Of a stretch of DNA of 9,767 bases, positions 1-6,947 are shown one piece after another (position 1 is the first letter of the stretch; the number at the start of each line of letters is the position of its first letter). Under the pieces are notes generated by a model, which was not told the origin of the DNA, searched no databases, and saw only the letters and a program-made list of their open reading frames with translations. The DNA lies in the NCBI GenBank assembly GCA_011321895.1, contig DROK01000187.1:1-9767 (forward strand). Direction: 5' to 3'. A program made the translations under genes and the position numbers. This DNA comes from Thermodesulfatator atlanticus (GTDB taxonomy: Bacteria > Desulfobacterota > Thermodesulfobacteria > Thermodesulfobacteriales > Thermodesulfatatoraceae).

Positions 1-203
1 GGGCTGCCAAGGAGGCCGGGGTAAAACTCCTGATCGGCACCGACGCCCATATTACCGACCAGATGAGTTATCTCCACCTGGGGGTGGCGGTGGCCCGGCG
101 AGGGTGGTGCGAAAAAGACGATATTTTAAACACTCTCAATTACCGCCAATTTAAAAAATACCTCAAAGACATCGTCTCATGGAAGCTCAAACAAAGGTCT
201 TAG
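1..203 (+). CDS. polX: C-terminal end of a PolX / PHP-domain protein (5' end outside window)
   Basis: Only the last 66 residues are present, read from base 3 to the TAG at 201-203. The fragment has the sequence IGTDAH, which matches the last metal-binding Asp-His pair of PHP phosphoesterase domains. It is followed by LGVAVARRGW and DDILNTL, the block that ends bacterial PolX (family X DNA polymerase with a C-terminal PHP 3'-5' exonuclease domain). The family acts in base-excision and gap repair in the cytoplasm. The polymerase half cannot be seen, so a stand-alone PHP phosphoesterase remains possible. The last 25 bases overlap the start of the exosortase gene in another frame, so the two are probably cotranscribed. 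Confidence 0.75.
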   Translation, partial: AAKEAGVKLLIGTDAHITDQMSYLHLGVAVARRGWCEKDDILNTLNYRQFKKYLKDIVSWKLKQRS

Positions 204-1018
204 CCTTTAGAAGAGACTACCTGGCCGCCCTCCTGGTCTTTTTCTTTGCGCTGATCCTGCTCTATTTCCCGGTCTTAAAAGGGCTGGTTTATGACTGGTG
301 GCACGACCCGAATTATTCCCATGGTTTTCTCCTCCCCCTTTTTTCGGGCTATCTCATCTGGGTGAAAAAAGAAGAACTTTCAGCCCTTCCCTTCCGGGGC
401 AGCTGGTGGGGGATGCTGCTCGTAGCAGCGGGCCTTATTCTCCTGCTGCTGGGGTGGGTGGCCGGGGAACAATTTACCCAGCGGTTTTCTTTTCTGGTGG
501 TCCTTTACGGAGGGCTTGTTTTTTTGCTGGGATGGCCGGTGGCCCGAAAACTCTTCTTTCCCGTCTGGCTTCTTACCCTGGCCATCCCCATCCCTTACGT
601 CATTTATAACAGCCTCACCTTTCCCCTCAAGCTTTTCGCCTCCAAGGTGGCCACTTCCCTCTTACAGCTCATCGGCCTTTCTGTTTACCGGGACGGCAAC
701 ATCATCATCCTGCCCAATATGGTCTTAGAAGTGGTGGACGCCTGCAGCGGCATCCGCTCATTGATCTCGCTTCTTGCCATCAGCGCTATCCTGGCCTACT
801 TTACCCGTTCTAATCTCTGGAAGGCCGTCCTCATCCTGGCCTCTATACCGGTGGCCATCGGGGTCAACGTATTGCGCGTCTTTATCACCGGGGTCCTTTC
901 CTACCATCTGGGCCCCAAAGCTGCCGAAGGCTTTTTCCACACCTTTTCTGGCTTTCTGGTCTTTGGCCTCTCGCTCTTTCTTATCTTTGTAATACACCGG
1001 ATGGTGGCTAAGAGATGA
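179..1018 (+). CDS. Exosortase (transpeptidase-like multi-pass membrane protein)
   Basis: This 279-residue, very hydrophobic protein belongs to the exosortase/archaeosortase family, integral membrane cysteine enzymes thought to cleave and anchor proteins carrying a PEP-CTERM-type tail. About eight membrane segments can be traced, for example residues 14-33, 77-95, 103-119, 128-147, 196-208, 216-240 and 256-273. The three expected catalytic residues are present: Cys189 in ACSGIRS, Arg233 in NVLRVF and His254 in FFHTFSG. The N-terminal NYSHGFLLP (45-53) is also typical. The ATG at 179 lies inside the end of the PolX-type gene and has no convincing Shine-Dalgarno, so translation may be coupled. 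Its stop overlaps the EpsI start (ATGA at 1015-1018). The exosortase subtype (XrtA, XrtD and so on) cannot be assigned by eye, so no symbol is given. Confidence 0.93.
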   Translation: MEAQTKVLAFRRDYLAALLVFFFALILLYFPVLKGLVYDWWHDPNYSHGFLLPLFSGYLIWVKKEELSALPFRGSWWGMLLVAAGLILLLLGWVAGEQFTQRFSFLVVLYGGLVFLLGWPVARKLFFPVWLLTLAIPIPYVIYNSLTFPLKLFASKVATSLLQLIGLSVYRDGNIIILPNMVLEVVDACSGIRSLISLLAISAILAYFTRSNLWKAVLILASIPVAIGVNVLRVFITGVLSYHLGPKAAEGFFHTFSGFLVFGLSLFLIFVIHRMVAKR

Positions 1019-1632
1019 TCAAAAGGTCCCTCTTTCTGGCCGTCGTCTTCTTGGCGTTTATGGGGCTGCTGCGGGAGGTGAGCACCCAGCGCCCGGTCCC
1101 CATCAAGCGGTCTTTAAAGGAATTTCCCACCCGCATCGACGGCTTTTCCCTTACCAGGACGGACCGCATGGACCCCAAGGTCGAAAAAATACTGGGGGTC
1201 GACGAATACCTCATGGGCAGGTACTGCCGGGGCCAACAATGCATAGACCTCTACGTCGGTTTCTTTGAAGAACAGCAGGAAGGGGCCATGATCCATTCCC
1301 CGAAACACTGTATGCCAGGCGGGGGATGGTTACCTGTAGAAGACCGCATAATTTCCCTCAAGACCCCTCGGGGAGAGATACCCGTCAACCGTTTTGTCTT
1401 GCAGAAAGGGGAACAAAAACTCCTGGTCTACTACTGGTACCAGGGCCGGGGGCGGGTGGTGGCCAGCGAGTTCAAAGACCGGCTCTACCTCCTCTGGGAC
1501 CGGATCTTGAGACGCCGCTCAGACGGGGCCCTGGTCCGCCTCATCACCCCTTACCAGGAGGGGGCCGAAGCGGCCCTGGCTGATTTTACCAAGGCCCTCC
1601 TGCCGGCATTGGAGCAATATCTCCCCTCTTAA
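1015..1632 (+). CDS. epsI: EpsI-family exosortase-associated protein
   Basis: This 205-residue protein has one N-terminal membrane anchor (about residues 4-19) and an otherwise soluble domain expected on the outer face of the cytoplasmic membrane. It carries the family signature HSPKHCMPGGGW (94-105) and a later VYYWYQGRGR (138-147), both typical of EpsI, which in other genomes is either fused to exosortase or encoded next to it. Its exact role is unknown; it is linked by context to exosortase function and exopolysaccharide production. The ATG overlaps the exosortase stop by four bases (ATGA), so the pair is almost certainly translated in a coupled way. The stop TAA at 1630-1632 overlaps the stop of the convergent PfpI gene. 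Confidence 0.9.
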   Translation: MIKRSLFLAVVFLAFMGLLREVSTQRPVPIKRSLKEFPTRIDGFSLTRTDRMDPKVEKILGVDEYLMGRYCRGQQCIDLYVGFFEEQQEGAMIHSPKHCMPGGGWLPVEDRIISLKTPRGEIPVNRFVLQKGEQKLLVYYWYQGRGRVVASEFKDRLYLLWDRILRRRSDGALVRLITPYQEGAEAALADFTKALLPALEQYLPS

Positions 1633-2180
1633 GGCCATTTAACCAGCATCTGTTGGGCTATCTCCCGGGCCTTTTCTTCTCCCGCCAGGATTTCCAGCAA
1701 TTTAAAGGCAAAAGGAAGCGCCGTTCCCGGCCCTTGACTGGTGATTACGTCTCCGTCCACCACCACCGGGGCCTCCTCGATCTGGGCCCCCTTTAATTCG
1801 TCTTTAAGGCTGGGATAGATGGTGGCCCTTTTCCCTTCCAACACCCCAAAAGCCGCCAGAGCCCCGGGGGCGGCGCAAATGGCCGCACATTTCTTCCCTT
1901 TGGCCCGCACCTCTTCGATAAGCTTCTTTACCCGGGGATCCTTCTTGAGGTTTTCCACCCCCGGCAACCCTCCGGGCAAGATGACCAGATCCAGCTCATC
2001 GGCTGAAAGCTTATCAATACTGACGTCCGGCACTATCTTTACCCCACGGGCGCTGGGGATGGGGGCCTCTTCCAAACCCGCGATCACGACCTCCACCCCG
2101 CCCCGGCGCAGGACGTCAATAACGGTTACGGCTTCCAGTTCTTCGAAACCCGGTGCCAAAAGGACAGCTACTTTGGCCAT
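1629..2180 (-). CDS. DJ-1/PfpI-family protein (class I glutamine amidotransferase-like fold)
   Basis: The product is 183 residues, the usual length of single-domain DJ-1/ThiJ/YajL proteins. It begins MAKVAVLLAPGFEELEAV, where Glu16 matches the conserved acidic residue next to the reactive cysteine. It continues with ILPGG (67-71), the nucleophile elbow AAICAAPGAL with Cys102, and SQGPGTA (148-154). Members act as protein and metabolite deglycase/glyoxalase-like enzymes, chaperones or proteases, so the reaction cannot be fixed from sequence. The start at 2180 is chosen because a strong AGGAGG (2187-2192 on the reverse strand) lies six bases upstream; a start 22 codons earlier would add a sequence with no family match. 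It is convergent with epsI and divergent from aspS. Confidence 0.9.
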   Translation of the reverse strand: MAKVAVLLAPGFEELEAVTVIDVLRRGGVEVVIAGLEEAPIPSARGVKIVPDVSIDKLSADELDLVILPGGLPGVENLKKDPRVKKLIEEVRAKGKKCAAICAAPGALAAFGVLEGKRATIYPSLKDELKGAQIEEAPVVVDGDVITSQGPGTALPFAFKLLEILAGEEKAREIAQQMLVKWP

Positions 2181-2217
2181 CTCTCCCCTCCTGACTTGAT
2201 CTGACTCTCGTTTAAAG

Positions 2218-2246
2218 AAATTAAGATGGGCACCGGGGTTTGGCAA
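2218..2246 (-). promoter_or_regulatory. Possible promoter for the PfpI-family gene
   Basis: On the reverse strand TTGCCA (2241-2246, five of six bases match TTGACA) is followed after 17 bases by TAATTT (2218-2223, a weak three of six match to TATAAT). The transcript would start near 2211 and give a leader of about 30 bases that includes the AGGAGG ribosome-binding site. The -10 match is weak, so this is only a candidate. Confidence 0.3.
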
Positions 2247-2311
2247 ATCGGCGGCTTACTGCACGCTTCGGCCTGCCAAGCAAACTCTGTTGCAAGGCCT
2301 GAGTAGAAACT

Positions 2312-2422
2312 GGGCCCACTTCGTTGCTCGCTTCGCTCGTTCCTCGTGATGACCAGGAAGGGCTCACTTCGCATTGCCAAAGACAGATCTCGCATTACCG
2401 AAGGCAGACGGGCTCGTTTTGC
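2312..2422. repeat. Degenerate short repeats of a dispersed intergenic family
   Basis: This segment of the divergent pfpI-aspS spacer contains several related short repeats. GGGCYCACTTCG occurs at 2312 and 2360, with a diverged copy GGGCTCGTTTTG at 2410, about 48-50 bases apart. TCGCATTGCCAAAGACAGA (2369-2387) is repeated as TCGCATTACCGAAGGCAGA (2390-2408), matching at 16 of 19 positions with a 21-base offset. On the reverse strand the text resembles the CATTGCGAG / GAGCGAAGCGAGC repeats scattered between genes in many thermophilic and delta-group genomes. Such repeats yield spurious peptides rich in 'RNERSEQRS'. No transposase, target duplication or credible gene was seen. Confidence 0.6.
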
Positions 2423-2504
2423 TTTCTCCACGCTGACAATAAGTATGTAGAAGGCGCGAAGACCAAAGAAGACTATGCCGTCCAAAGCGTAAATAGACAA
2501 ATCT

Positions 2505-2548
2505 CCGGTTAGTTTTACCGGCCCCCTTGTCTTCCGTCGCCAAAGGGG
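2505..2548. other. Two adjacent weak hairpins upstream of aspS
   Basis: CCGGT (2505-2509) can pair with ACCGG (2517-2521) around a seven-base loop. Directly after it CCCCTT (2523-2528) can pair with AAGGGG (2543-2548) around a 14-base loop. They lie about 40-80 bases before the aspS start and would fall in its leader if the promoter is upstream. Neither has a following T-run, so they are not standard terminators. No T-box or known riboswitch was recognised. The rest of the spacer between 2423 and 2586 shows nothing else I can support. Confidence 0.25.
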
Positions 2549-2586
2549 CTAAAGGTTTAGGCCAGCGGCAAGGCAGGGGGAACGAC

Positions 2587-4395
2587 ATGGAAAAGATGGA
2601 TCTTTTGGGAGATTGGAAACGGACCCACCACTGCGGGGAATTAAGAACCACCCACCTGGGCCAAGAGGTCACCCTGATGGGCTGGGTATTGAGGCGCCGG
2701 GACCACGGAGGGGTGATCTTTATCGACCTGAGGGACCGGGAGGGTATCACCCAGGTGGTCTTTGAACCGGAAATCAACCCGCAGACCCACCAACACGCCC
2801 ACCGCCTCCGGGCCGAGTATTGTATCGCCGTTAAGGGCCGGGTACGGCGGCGGCCGGAAGGTATGGAAAACCCCAAGATCCCCACCGGGGAAATAGAGGT
2901 CGAGGCCTATGAGCTGCGCATCTTAAACACCTCCAAAACTCCGCCCTTTCCCCTGGACGAAGAAATCGAGGTGGCAGAGGTCCACCGCCTCAAATACCGC
3001 TACCTTGACCTGAGACGTCCCAAGATGCTTGAAGCCCTCAGATTCAGACACCGGGTAGCCCAGGCCGCGCGCTCTTTTCTTGACCAGAAGGGTTTCATCG
3101 AAATAGAAACCCCCTTCCTTACGAAGAGCACCCCCGAAGGGGCCCGGGACTACCTCGTTCCCAGCCGGCTTTATCCCGGCAAGTTCTACGCCTTGCCACA
3201 GTCTCCCCAGCTCTTCAAACAGATCCTCATGATCGCGGGTTTTGACCGCTACTATCAGATCGTACGCTGTTTCCGGGACGAAGACCTGCGGGCAGACCGC
3301 CAGCCAGAATTCACCCAACTGGACCTCGAAATGTCCTTTGTCACCGAAAAAGACGTCATGGACGTCTTAGAAGAGCTGGTCTGTTACGTCTTTAAAAATA
3401 CCCTGGGGGTAGAGCTTGAAAGGCCTTTCCCCGTACTTACCTACCAGGAAGCCCTGGAAAAATACGGCACCGACCGGCCTGATCTGCGTTTTGGCCTGGA
3501 ACTGGTAACCCTTTCTGAGATTTTTACCCAGACCAAATTTAGGGTCTTTGCCGAGGTGCTCCAAAAGGGGGGCCTGATAAAGGGGATTTGTGTCCCCCAT
3601 GATTTTTCCCGCAAGGAATTAGACGACCTTACTTCTCTGGCCAATGAGCTGGGAGCCAAGGGGCTTGCCTGGATAAAGGTCAGAGAAGGAAACGAATTAC
3701 AGTCTCCCATCGTAAAATTTTTCAGTGAGGAAGAAATAAAAGGGCTCTTAGAGGCCTTTAAACCTGAGGCCGGCAGCACCATCTTCTTCGTGGCTGACCA
3801 GCCGGGCGTGGTCAACGAAGTCCTGGCGGAGTTGCGGGTCGTACTGGCGGAAAAGATCGGCCTTATCCCCGAGAAGGAATTCAAATTCTGCTGGGTGGTA
3901 GATTTCCCCCTGCTCGAATGGGACGAAGAGGAAGGGCGGTACGTGGCCATGCACCACCCCTTCACCTCCCCCAAAGAAGAAGACCTGCCCATCCTGGAAG
4001 AGGCACCGGAAAAGGTACGGTCACGGGCTTATGATCTGGTACTCAACGGCGTAGAAGTAGGCGGAGGCAGCATCCGTATCCACCGTCCGGACATCCAGGA
4101 ACGGGTCTTTCGTCTCCTGAAGATCGGCCCGGAAGAGGCCCGGGAGAAATTCGGCTTTCTGCTGGAGGCCCTGGAATACGGGGCCCCTCCCCACGGGGGT
4201 TTTGCCTTTGGTTTTGACCGGTTGGTCATGCTCATGTTGGGCCGGCGGAGTATTCGCGAGGTGATCGCCTTCCCCAAGACCCAGCGCGCTCAGTGTTTAC
4301 TTACGGGAGCCCCTGCTCCGGTAACCATGACGCAGCTTACCGAACTTCATCTCTTACCTGGCTGGGAACTGAAAAAATCAGAAAAAAAGCAATGA
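2587..4395 (+). CDS. aspS: Aspartyl-tRNA synthetase, bacterial type, probably non-discriminating (Asp/Asn)
   Basis: This class IIb synthetase charges tRNA with aspartate in the cytoplasm. With the ATG at 2587 it has 602 residues, about the normal bacterial length. In order: an N-terminal OB-fold anticodon-binding domain (about 12-115, with RRRDHGGVIF and LRDREG); the catalytic core with TPEGARDYLVPSR (182-194), YALPQSPQLFKQ (201-212) and motif 2 FRCFRDEDLRADRQPEF-like residues (228-242); a bacterial GAD insertion (about 290-425); and motif 3 with GFAFGFDRLVMLMLG (538-552, Arg545). His40 and Gly92 sit where discriminating enzymes usually have Leu and Lys, which points to an enzyme that also makes Asp-tRNA(Asn). 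The start is chosen because AGGGGG (2575-2580) lies six bases upstream; an upstream TTG at 2527 would add unconserved residues. The stop TGA is followed at once by a stress-protein remnant. Confidence 0.97.
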   Translation: MEKMDLLGDWKRTHHCGELRTTHLGQEVTLMGWVLRRRDHGGVIFIDLRDREGITQVVFEPEINPQTHQHAHRLRAEYCIAVKGRVRRRPEGMENPKIPTGEIEVEAYELRILNTSKTPPFPLDEEIEVAEVHRLKYRYLDLRRPKMLEALRFRHRVAQAARSFLDQKGFIEIETPFLTKSTPEGARDYLVPSRLYPGKFYALPQSPQLFKQILMIAGFDRYYQIVRCFRDEDLRADRQPEFTQLDLEMSFVTEKDVMDVLEELVCYVFKNTLGVELERPFPVLTYQEALEKYGTDRPDLRFGLELVTLSEIFTQTKFRVFAEVLQKGGLIKGICVPHDFSRKELDDLTSLANELGAKGLAWIKVREGNELQSPIVKFFSEEEIKGLLEAFKPEAGSTIFFVADQPGVVNEVLAELRVVLAEKIGLIPEKEFKFCWVVDFPLLEWDEEEGRYVAMHHPFTSPKEEDLPILEEAPEKVRSRAYDLVLNGVEVGGGSIRIHRPDIQERVFRLLKIGPEEAREKFGFLLEALEYGAPPHGGFAFGFDRLVMLMLGRRSIREVIAFPKTQRAQCLLTGAPAPVTMTQLTELHLLPGWELKKSEKKQ

Positions 4396-4693
4396 TTTTT
4401 GTCTACTTGAAACCCTTAAAATTGAAGCTGAAAAAATATTAGAAGAAGCCGTCAAAAAATTTGAGGAAGCTGGGATAAAAGTACGAAAACTTTTACGTGA
4501 AGGCTCTCCTGCCAGTGAAATTGTTAAGGCTGCTTCGGAAGAAGATGTTGACCTCATTGTTATGTCGAGTCACGGTACCCATAGCACCAAAAGTTACCTA
4601 GGAAGCGTAGCCAGAGGTGTACTTGATCGTACACCTAAAAACGTCCTTATAGTTAAACCAGCTGAGCTGCCTGATCCTTTTGCGGTGCCCTAA
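4394..4693 (+). pseudogene. 5'-truncated universal stress protein (UspA family) remnant
   Basis: The frame from about 4394 to the TAA at 4691-4693 encodes 99 residues that match the second half of a UspA domain: ETLKIEAEKILEEA, the REGSPASEIVKAA segment, DVDLIVMSSHG and LGSVARGVLDRTPKNVLIVKP. The first 40-50 residues, including the usual start and the first beta strand with its conserved Asp, are missing. An in-frame stop (TGA at 4370-4372) lies inside aspS, and the only in-frame ATG is deep in the domain. The nucleotide-binding motif is also altered: the first Gly of G-x2-G-x9-G-S is Ser58 and the spacer is one residue short. The stretch is clearly AT-richer and uses more T-ending codons than its neighbours. 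I infer a relic left by a deletion or an acquired fragment. A short protein from an unseen non-standard start is less likely. Confidence 0.8.
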
Positions 4694-4721
4694 AATCGGG
4701 GAAAAACCGGCATAATAAGCC

Positions 4722-4750
4722 TTGGCAGACGGCCGGCCTGAACTTAATAT
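4722..4750 (+). promoter_or_regulatory. Candidate sigma70-type promoter of the trehalose operon
   Basis: TTGGCA (4722-4727, five of six match to TTGACA) is separated by exactly 17 bases from TAATAT (4745-4750, four of six match to TATAAT). Transcription would start about seven bases on, at or next to the first ATG of the fused trehalose gene at 4758. That would make the message leaderless, which agrees with the absence of a Shine-Dalgarno sequence there. This is a motif match only. Confidence 0.45.
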
Positions 4751-4768
4751 GTAACCAATGGCCGGCCG
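4730..4768. repeat. Inverted repeat around the -10 and start region
   Basis: CGGCCGGCC (4730-4738) and GGCCGGCCG (4760-4768) are perfect nine-base inverted copies. They are separated by a 21-base AT-richer segment that contains the candidate -10 box and the first start codon at 4758. Each arm contains the palindrome GGCCGGCC, so the two also read as direct repeats 29 bases apart. The placement suits an operator, but the high-GC octamer could also recur by chance in this genome. Confidence 0.4.
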
Positions 4769-6947
4769 CATGATTATCGTTTCAAACCGTCTTCCGGTTA
4801 CCGTCTCCAAACGGGAAGGAAAGCTTAATTTTCAACCAAGTGCCGGGGGCCTGGCCACAGGTTTGGGCTCTTTTTACCGGGAGACAGGTGGGGTTTGGCT
4901 GGGCTGGCCGGGGATTTCCCTAGAATCCATCAGGGGCCGGGAAGAAGAAGTCGAAGAAAAACTGGCTGAACTTTCTTGCAAGCCGGTATTCCTCAGTCAG
5001 CGTCAGATCGAAAATTTCTATTACGGCTTCTCCAACAAGACCCTCTGGCCCCTTTTTCACTACTTTTTACAATACGCCGTCTTTGACCAGAAACTTTGGG
5101 AGGCCTACCGCCGGGTAAACCGCCTCTTCTGTGAGGCGGTTTTAGAAGTAGCCGACCCTGACAGTACTATCTGGGTACACGATTACCAGCTCCTTTTGCT
5201 GCCCCATCTTTTGCGGGAGAGATTACCCCGGGCCTCTATCGGCTTCTTCCTCCATATCCCCTTTCCTTCCTTTGAGATTTTTCGCGTCATCCCCTGGCGT
5301 AAAGAACTCCTGGAAGGGATGCTCGGGGCAGACCTGGTAGGGTTTCATACTTACGACTACGTAAGACACTTCATAAGTTCGGTAAGGCGCCTTCTCGGTT
5401 ACGACCACCAGCTGGGGCTCATCACCACTGCCACCCGGGTAATCCGGGTGGACGCCTTCCCCATGGGGATTGATTACGAGAAATTTGCCCGGAGTGCGGA
5501 AAAGAAAGAGGTCAAACAGGAAATAAGGCGTATTCGCCGCCGAATCGGCGAGCGTAAGGTCATCCTTTCCGTTGACCGGCTCGATTACACCAAAGGGATA
5601 GCCCAGCGCCTGCGGGCTTACGACCAGCTCCTGGAAAAGTACCCGGAATACAAAGAAAAAGTGGTCCTGATCCTGGTGGCGGTTCCCTCCCGCACCAGGG
5701 TGGAACACTACATGCTCCTTAAAAGGGAGGTAGACGAGCTTATCGGTCGCATTAACGGACGTCACGGTGCCTTTGGGTGGACTCCGGTCTGGTACCTTTA
5801 CCGGTCGCTCCAGTTCCCCACTCTGGCAGCTCTCTATAACCTGGCGGACGTGGCCCTGGTTACCCCTTTTCGCGACGGTATGAACCTCATCGCCAAGGAA
5901 TACGTGGCCAGCACCCCGGCGGACAAAGGTGTACTGGTCCTCTCTGAGATGGCCGGGGCGGCCTCGGAGCTGGGTGAGGCCATCATCATCAACCCGCACA
6001 ACCTCAATCAGATGACGGAGGCCATGCGGGAAGCCCTGGAAATGGAACCGGAAGAGAAACGCACCCGCAACAACTATATGAAATACCGCCTCCGACGCTA
6101 CGACATCCACCGCTGGGCCCAGGAATTCGTCCAGAAATTACAGGAAGTCAAAGAACTTCAGCAGGAATACGTGGCCCGTCAGGTAACCCCCGGGCTACTA
6201 CAAAAAATAAAAGAAGACTTCCTGGCGGCCCAAAGCAAGATCGAATTTCTGGACTATGACGGCACCCTGGTAGGGTTTACCACCAGGCCAGAGGCCGCCC
6301 GACCAGACGCGGAACTACTCAGAATTATTGAAAAACTCGGGCAAATACCCGGAAACGACGTGGTGATTATCAGCGGCCGGGACAAGGACACCCTTACCCG
6401 CTGGTTCGGTGAGCTTCCCGTATACCTGGTGGCTGAACACGGTATCTGGGTACGGGCTCCAGGGGGAGACTGGGAGATGATCGAACCCTTAAGCACCGAC
6501 TGGAAGGAGGCCATCCGCCCCATTATGGAAAATTTCGCCGATTTGACCCCCGGGGCCTTTATCGAAGAGAAAGACTACGCCCTGGTCTGGCATTACCGGC
6601 GGGCCGACCCTGAGCTTTCTTCGGTGAGGGCCAGAGAGTTAAAAGAGGCCCTCTACGACGTCACCCAGAACCTCGACCTGTTGGTCCTTGAGGGTAATAA
6701 AGTTATTGAAGTTAAGCCGATAAATGTAAATAAAGGGCGGACAGCGCGCTACTTTCTGGAGAAAAAGGACTACGAATTCATTCTGGCGGTAGGGGACGAC
6801 TGGACGGACGAAGACCTTTTTGAAGCCATGCCAGAGGAGGCCTATACCATAAAGGTTGGTTTCGGAGTATCACGGGCCAAATATCAGGTAGAATCGTACC
6901 GGGAAGTACGCAAAATTTTGCGATATTTGGTCGAAGAAAATGGCTGA
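4758..6947 (+). CDS. otsAB: Fused trehalose-6-phosphate synthase / trehalose-6-phosphatase
   Basis: This 729-residue bifunctional enzyme would make trehalose 6-phosphate from a nucleotide-activated glucose and glucose-6-phosphate, then dephosphorylate it to trehalose, a compatible solute. Residues 1-470 form a GT20 synthase domain. It shows SNRLPV with Arg11, SAGGLATGL (28-36), WLGW (47-50), WVHDYQ with Asp142, FFLHIPFPS with His166, [11 protein letters not shown] with Arg274 and Lys279, and [14 protein letters not shown] with Asp373 and Glu381. All match catalytic or substrate-binding positions of E. coli OtsA. Residues about 490-725 form a HAD phosphatase with LDYDGTL (nucleophile Asp499, Asp501), IISGR (537-541), VKPINVNKG (652-660) and [12 protein letters not shown] (677-688). 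Both halves look active. The alternative start at 4770 gives MIIVSNRLP; neither has a clear ribosome-binding site. The end overlaps the next gene by eight bases. Another acceptor, such as glycerol-3-phosphate, is less likely given the phosphatase type. Confidence 0.93.
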   Translation: MAGRMIIVSNRLPVTVSKREGKLNFQPSAGGLATGLGSFYRETGGVWLGWPGISLESIRGREEEVEEKLAELSCKPVFLSQRQIENFYYGFSNKTLWPLFHYFLQYAVFDQKLWEAYRRVNRLFCEAVLEVADPDSTIWVHDYQLLLLPHLLRERLPRASIGFFLHIPFPSFEIFRVIPWRKELLEGMLGADLVGFHTYDYVRHFISSVRRLLGYDHQLGLITTATRVIRVDAFPMGIDYEKFARSAEKKEVKQEIRRIRRRIGERKVILSVDRLDYTKGIAQRLRAYDQLLEKYPEYKEKVVLILVAVPSRTRVEHYMLLKREVDELIGRINGRHGAFGWTPVWYLYRSLQFPTLAALYNLADVALVTPFRDGMNLIAKEYVASTPADKGVLVLSEMAGAASELGEAIIINPHNLNQMTEAMREALEMEPEEKRTRNNYMKYRLRRYDIHRWAQEFVQKLQEVKELQQEYVARQVTPGLLQKIKEDFLAAQSKIEFLDYDGTLVGFTTRPEAARPDAELLRIIEKLGQIPGNDVVIISGRDKDTLTRWFGELPVYLVAEHGIWVRAPGGDWEMIEPLSTDWKEAIRPIMENFADLTPGAFIEEKDYALVWHYRRADPELSSVRARELKEALYDVTQNLDLLVLEGNKVIEVKPINVNKGRTARYFLEKKDYEFILAVGDDWTDEDLFEAMPEEAYTIKVGFGVSRAKYQVESYREVRKILRYLVEENG

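Noticed and set aside
2271..2300. Possible hairpin GCCTGCCAAGCAA / TTGCAAGGCC in the spacer
   Set aside because: Pairing needs internal A-A mismatches and no T-run follows, so it is not a convincing terminator or RNA element.
2168..2500. 110-codon open frame on the - strand in the pfpI-aspS spacer
   Set aside because: Its product contains the RNERSEQRS text typical of translated intergenic repeats and it overlaps the real PfpI start.
2527..2586. Upstream TTG start that would extend AspRS by 20 residues
   Set aside because: The added residues are not conserved, whereas the ATG at 2587 has an AGGGGG six bases upstream and fits the family N-terminus.
2181..2586. tRNA, riboswitch or T-box in the divergent spacer
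   Set aside because: I looked for a T-arm GGTTCGA-type sequence, acceptor pairing and known leader motifs and found none.
3441..3992. 183-codon open frame on the - strand inside aspS
   Set aside because: Its product is rich in Ser/Arg/Pro with no family match and it mirrors the codons of the aspS GAD region.
4392..4442. Sixteen-codon frame starting with ATGA overlapping the aspS stop
   Set aside because: It is Lys/Leu-rich, lies out of frame with the stress-protein remnant and matches nothing; the overlap is probably chance.
5223..6110. 295-codon open frame on the - strand opposite the OtsA domain
   Set aside because: It is antisense to a conserved catalytic domain, is low in recognisable motifs and shows no ribosome-binding site; high-GC coding sequence often leaves such open frames.
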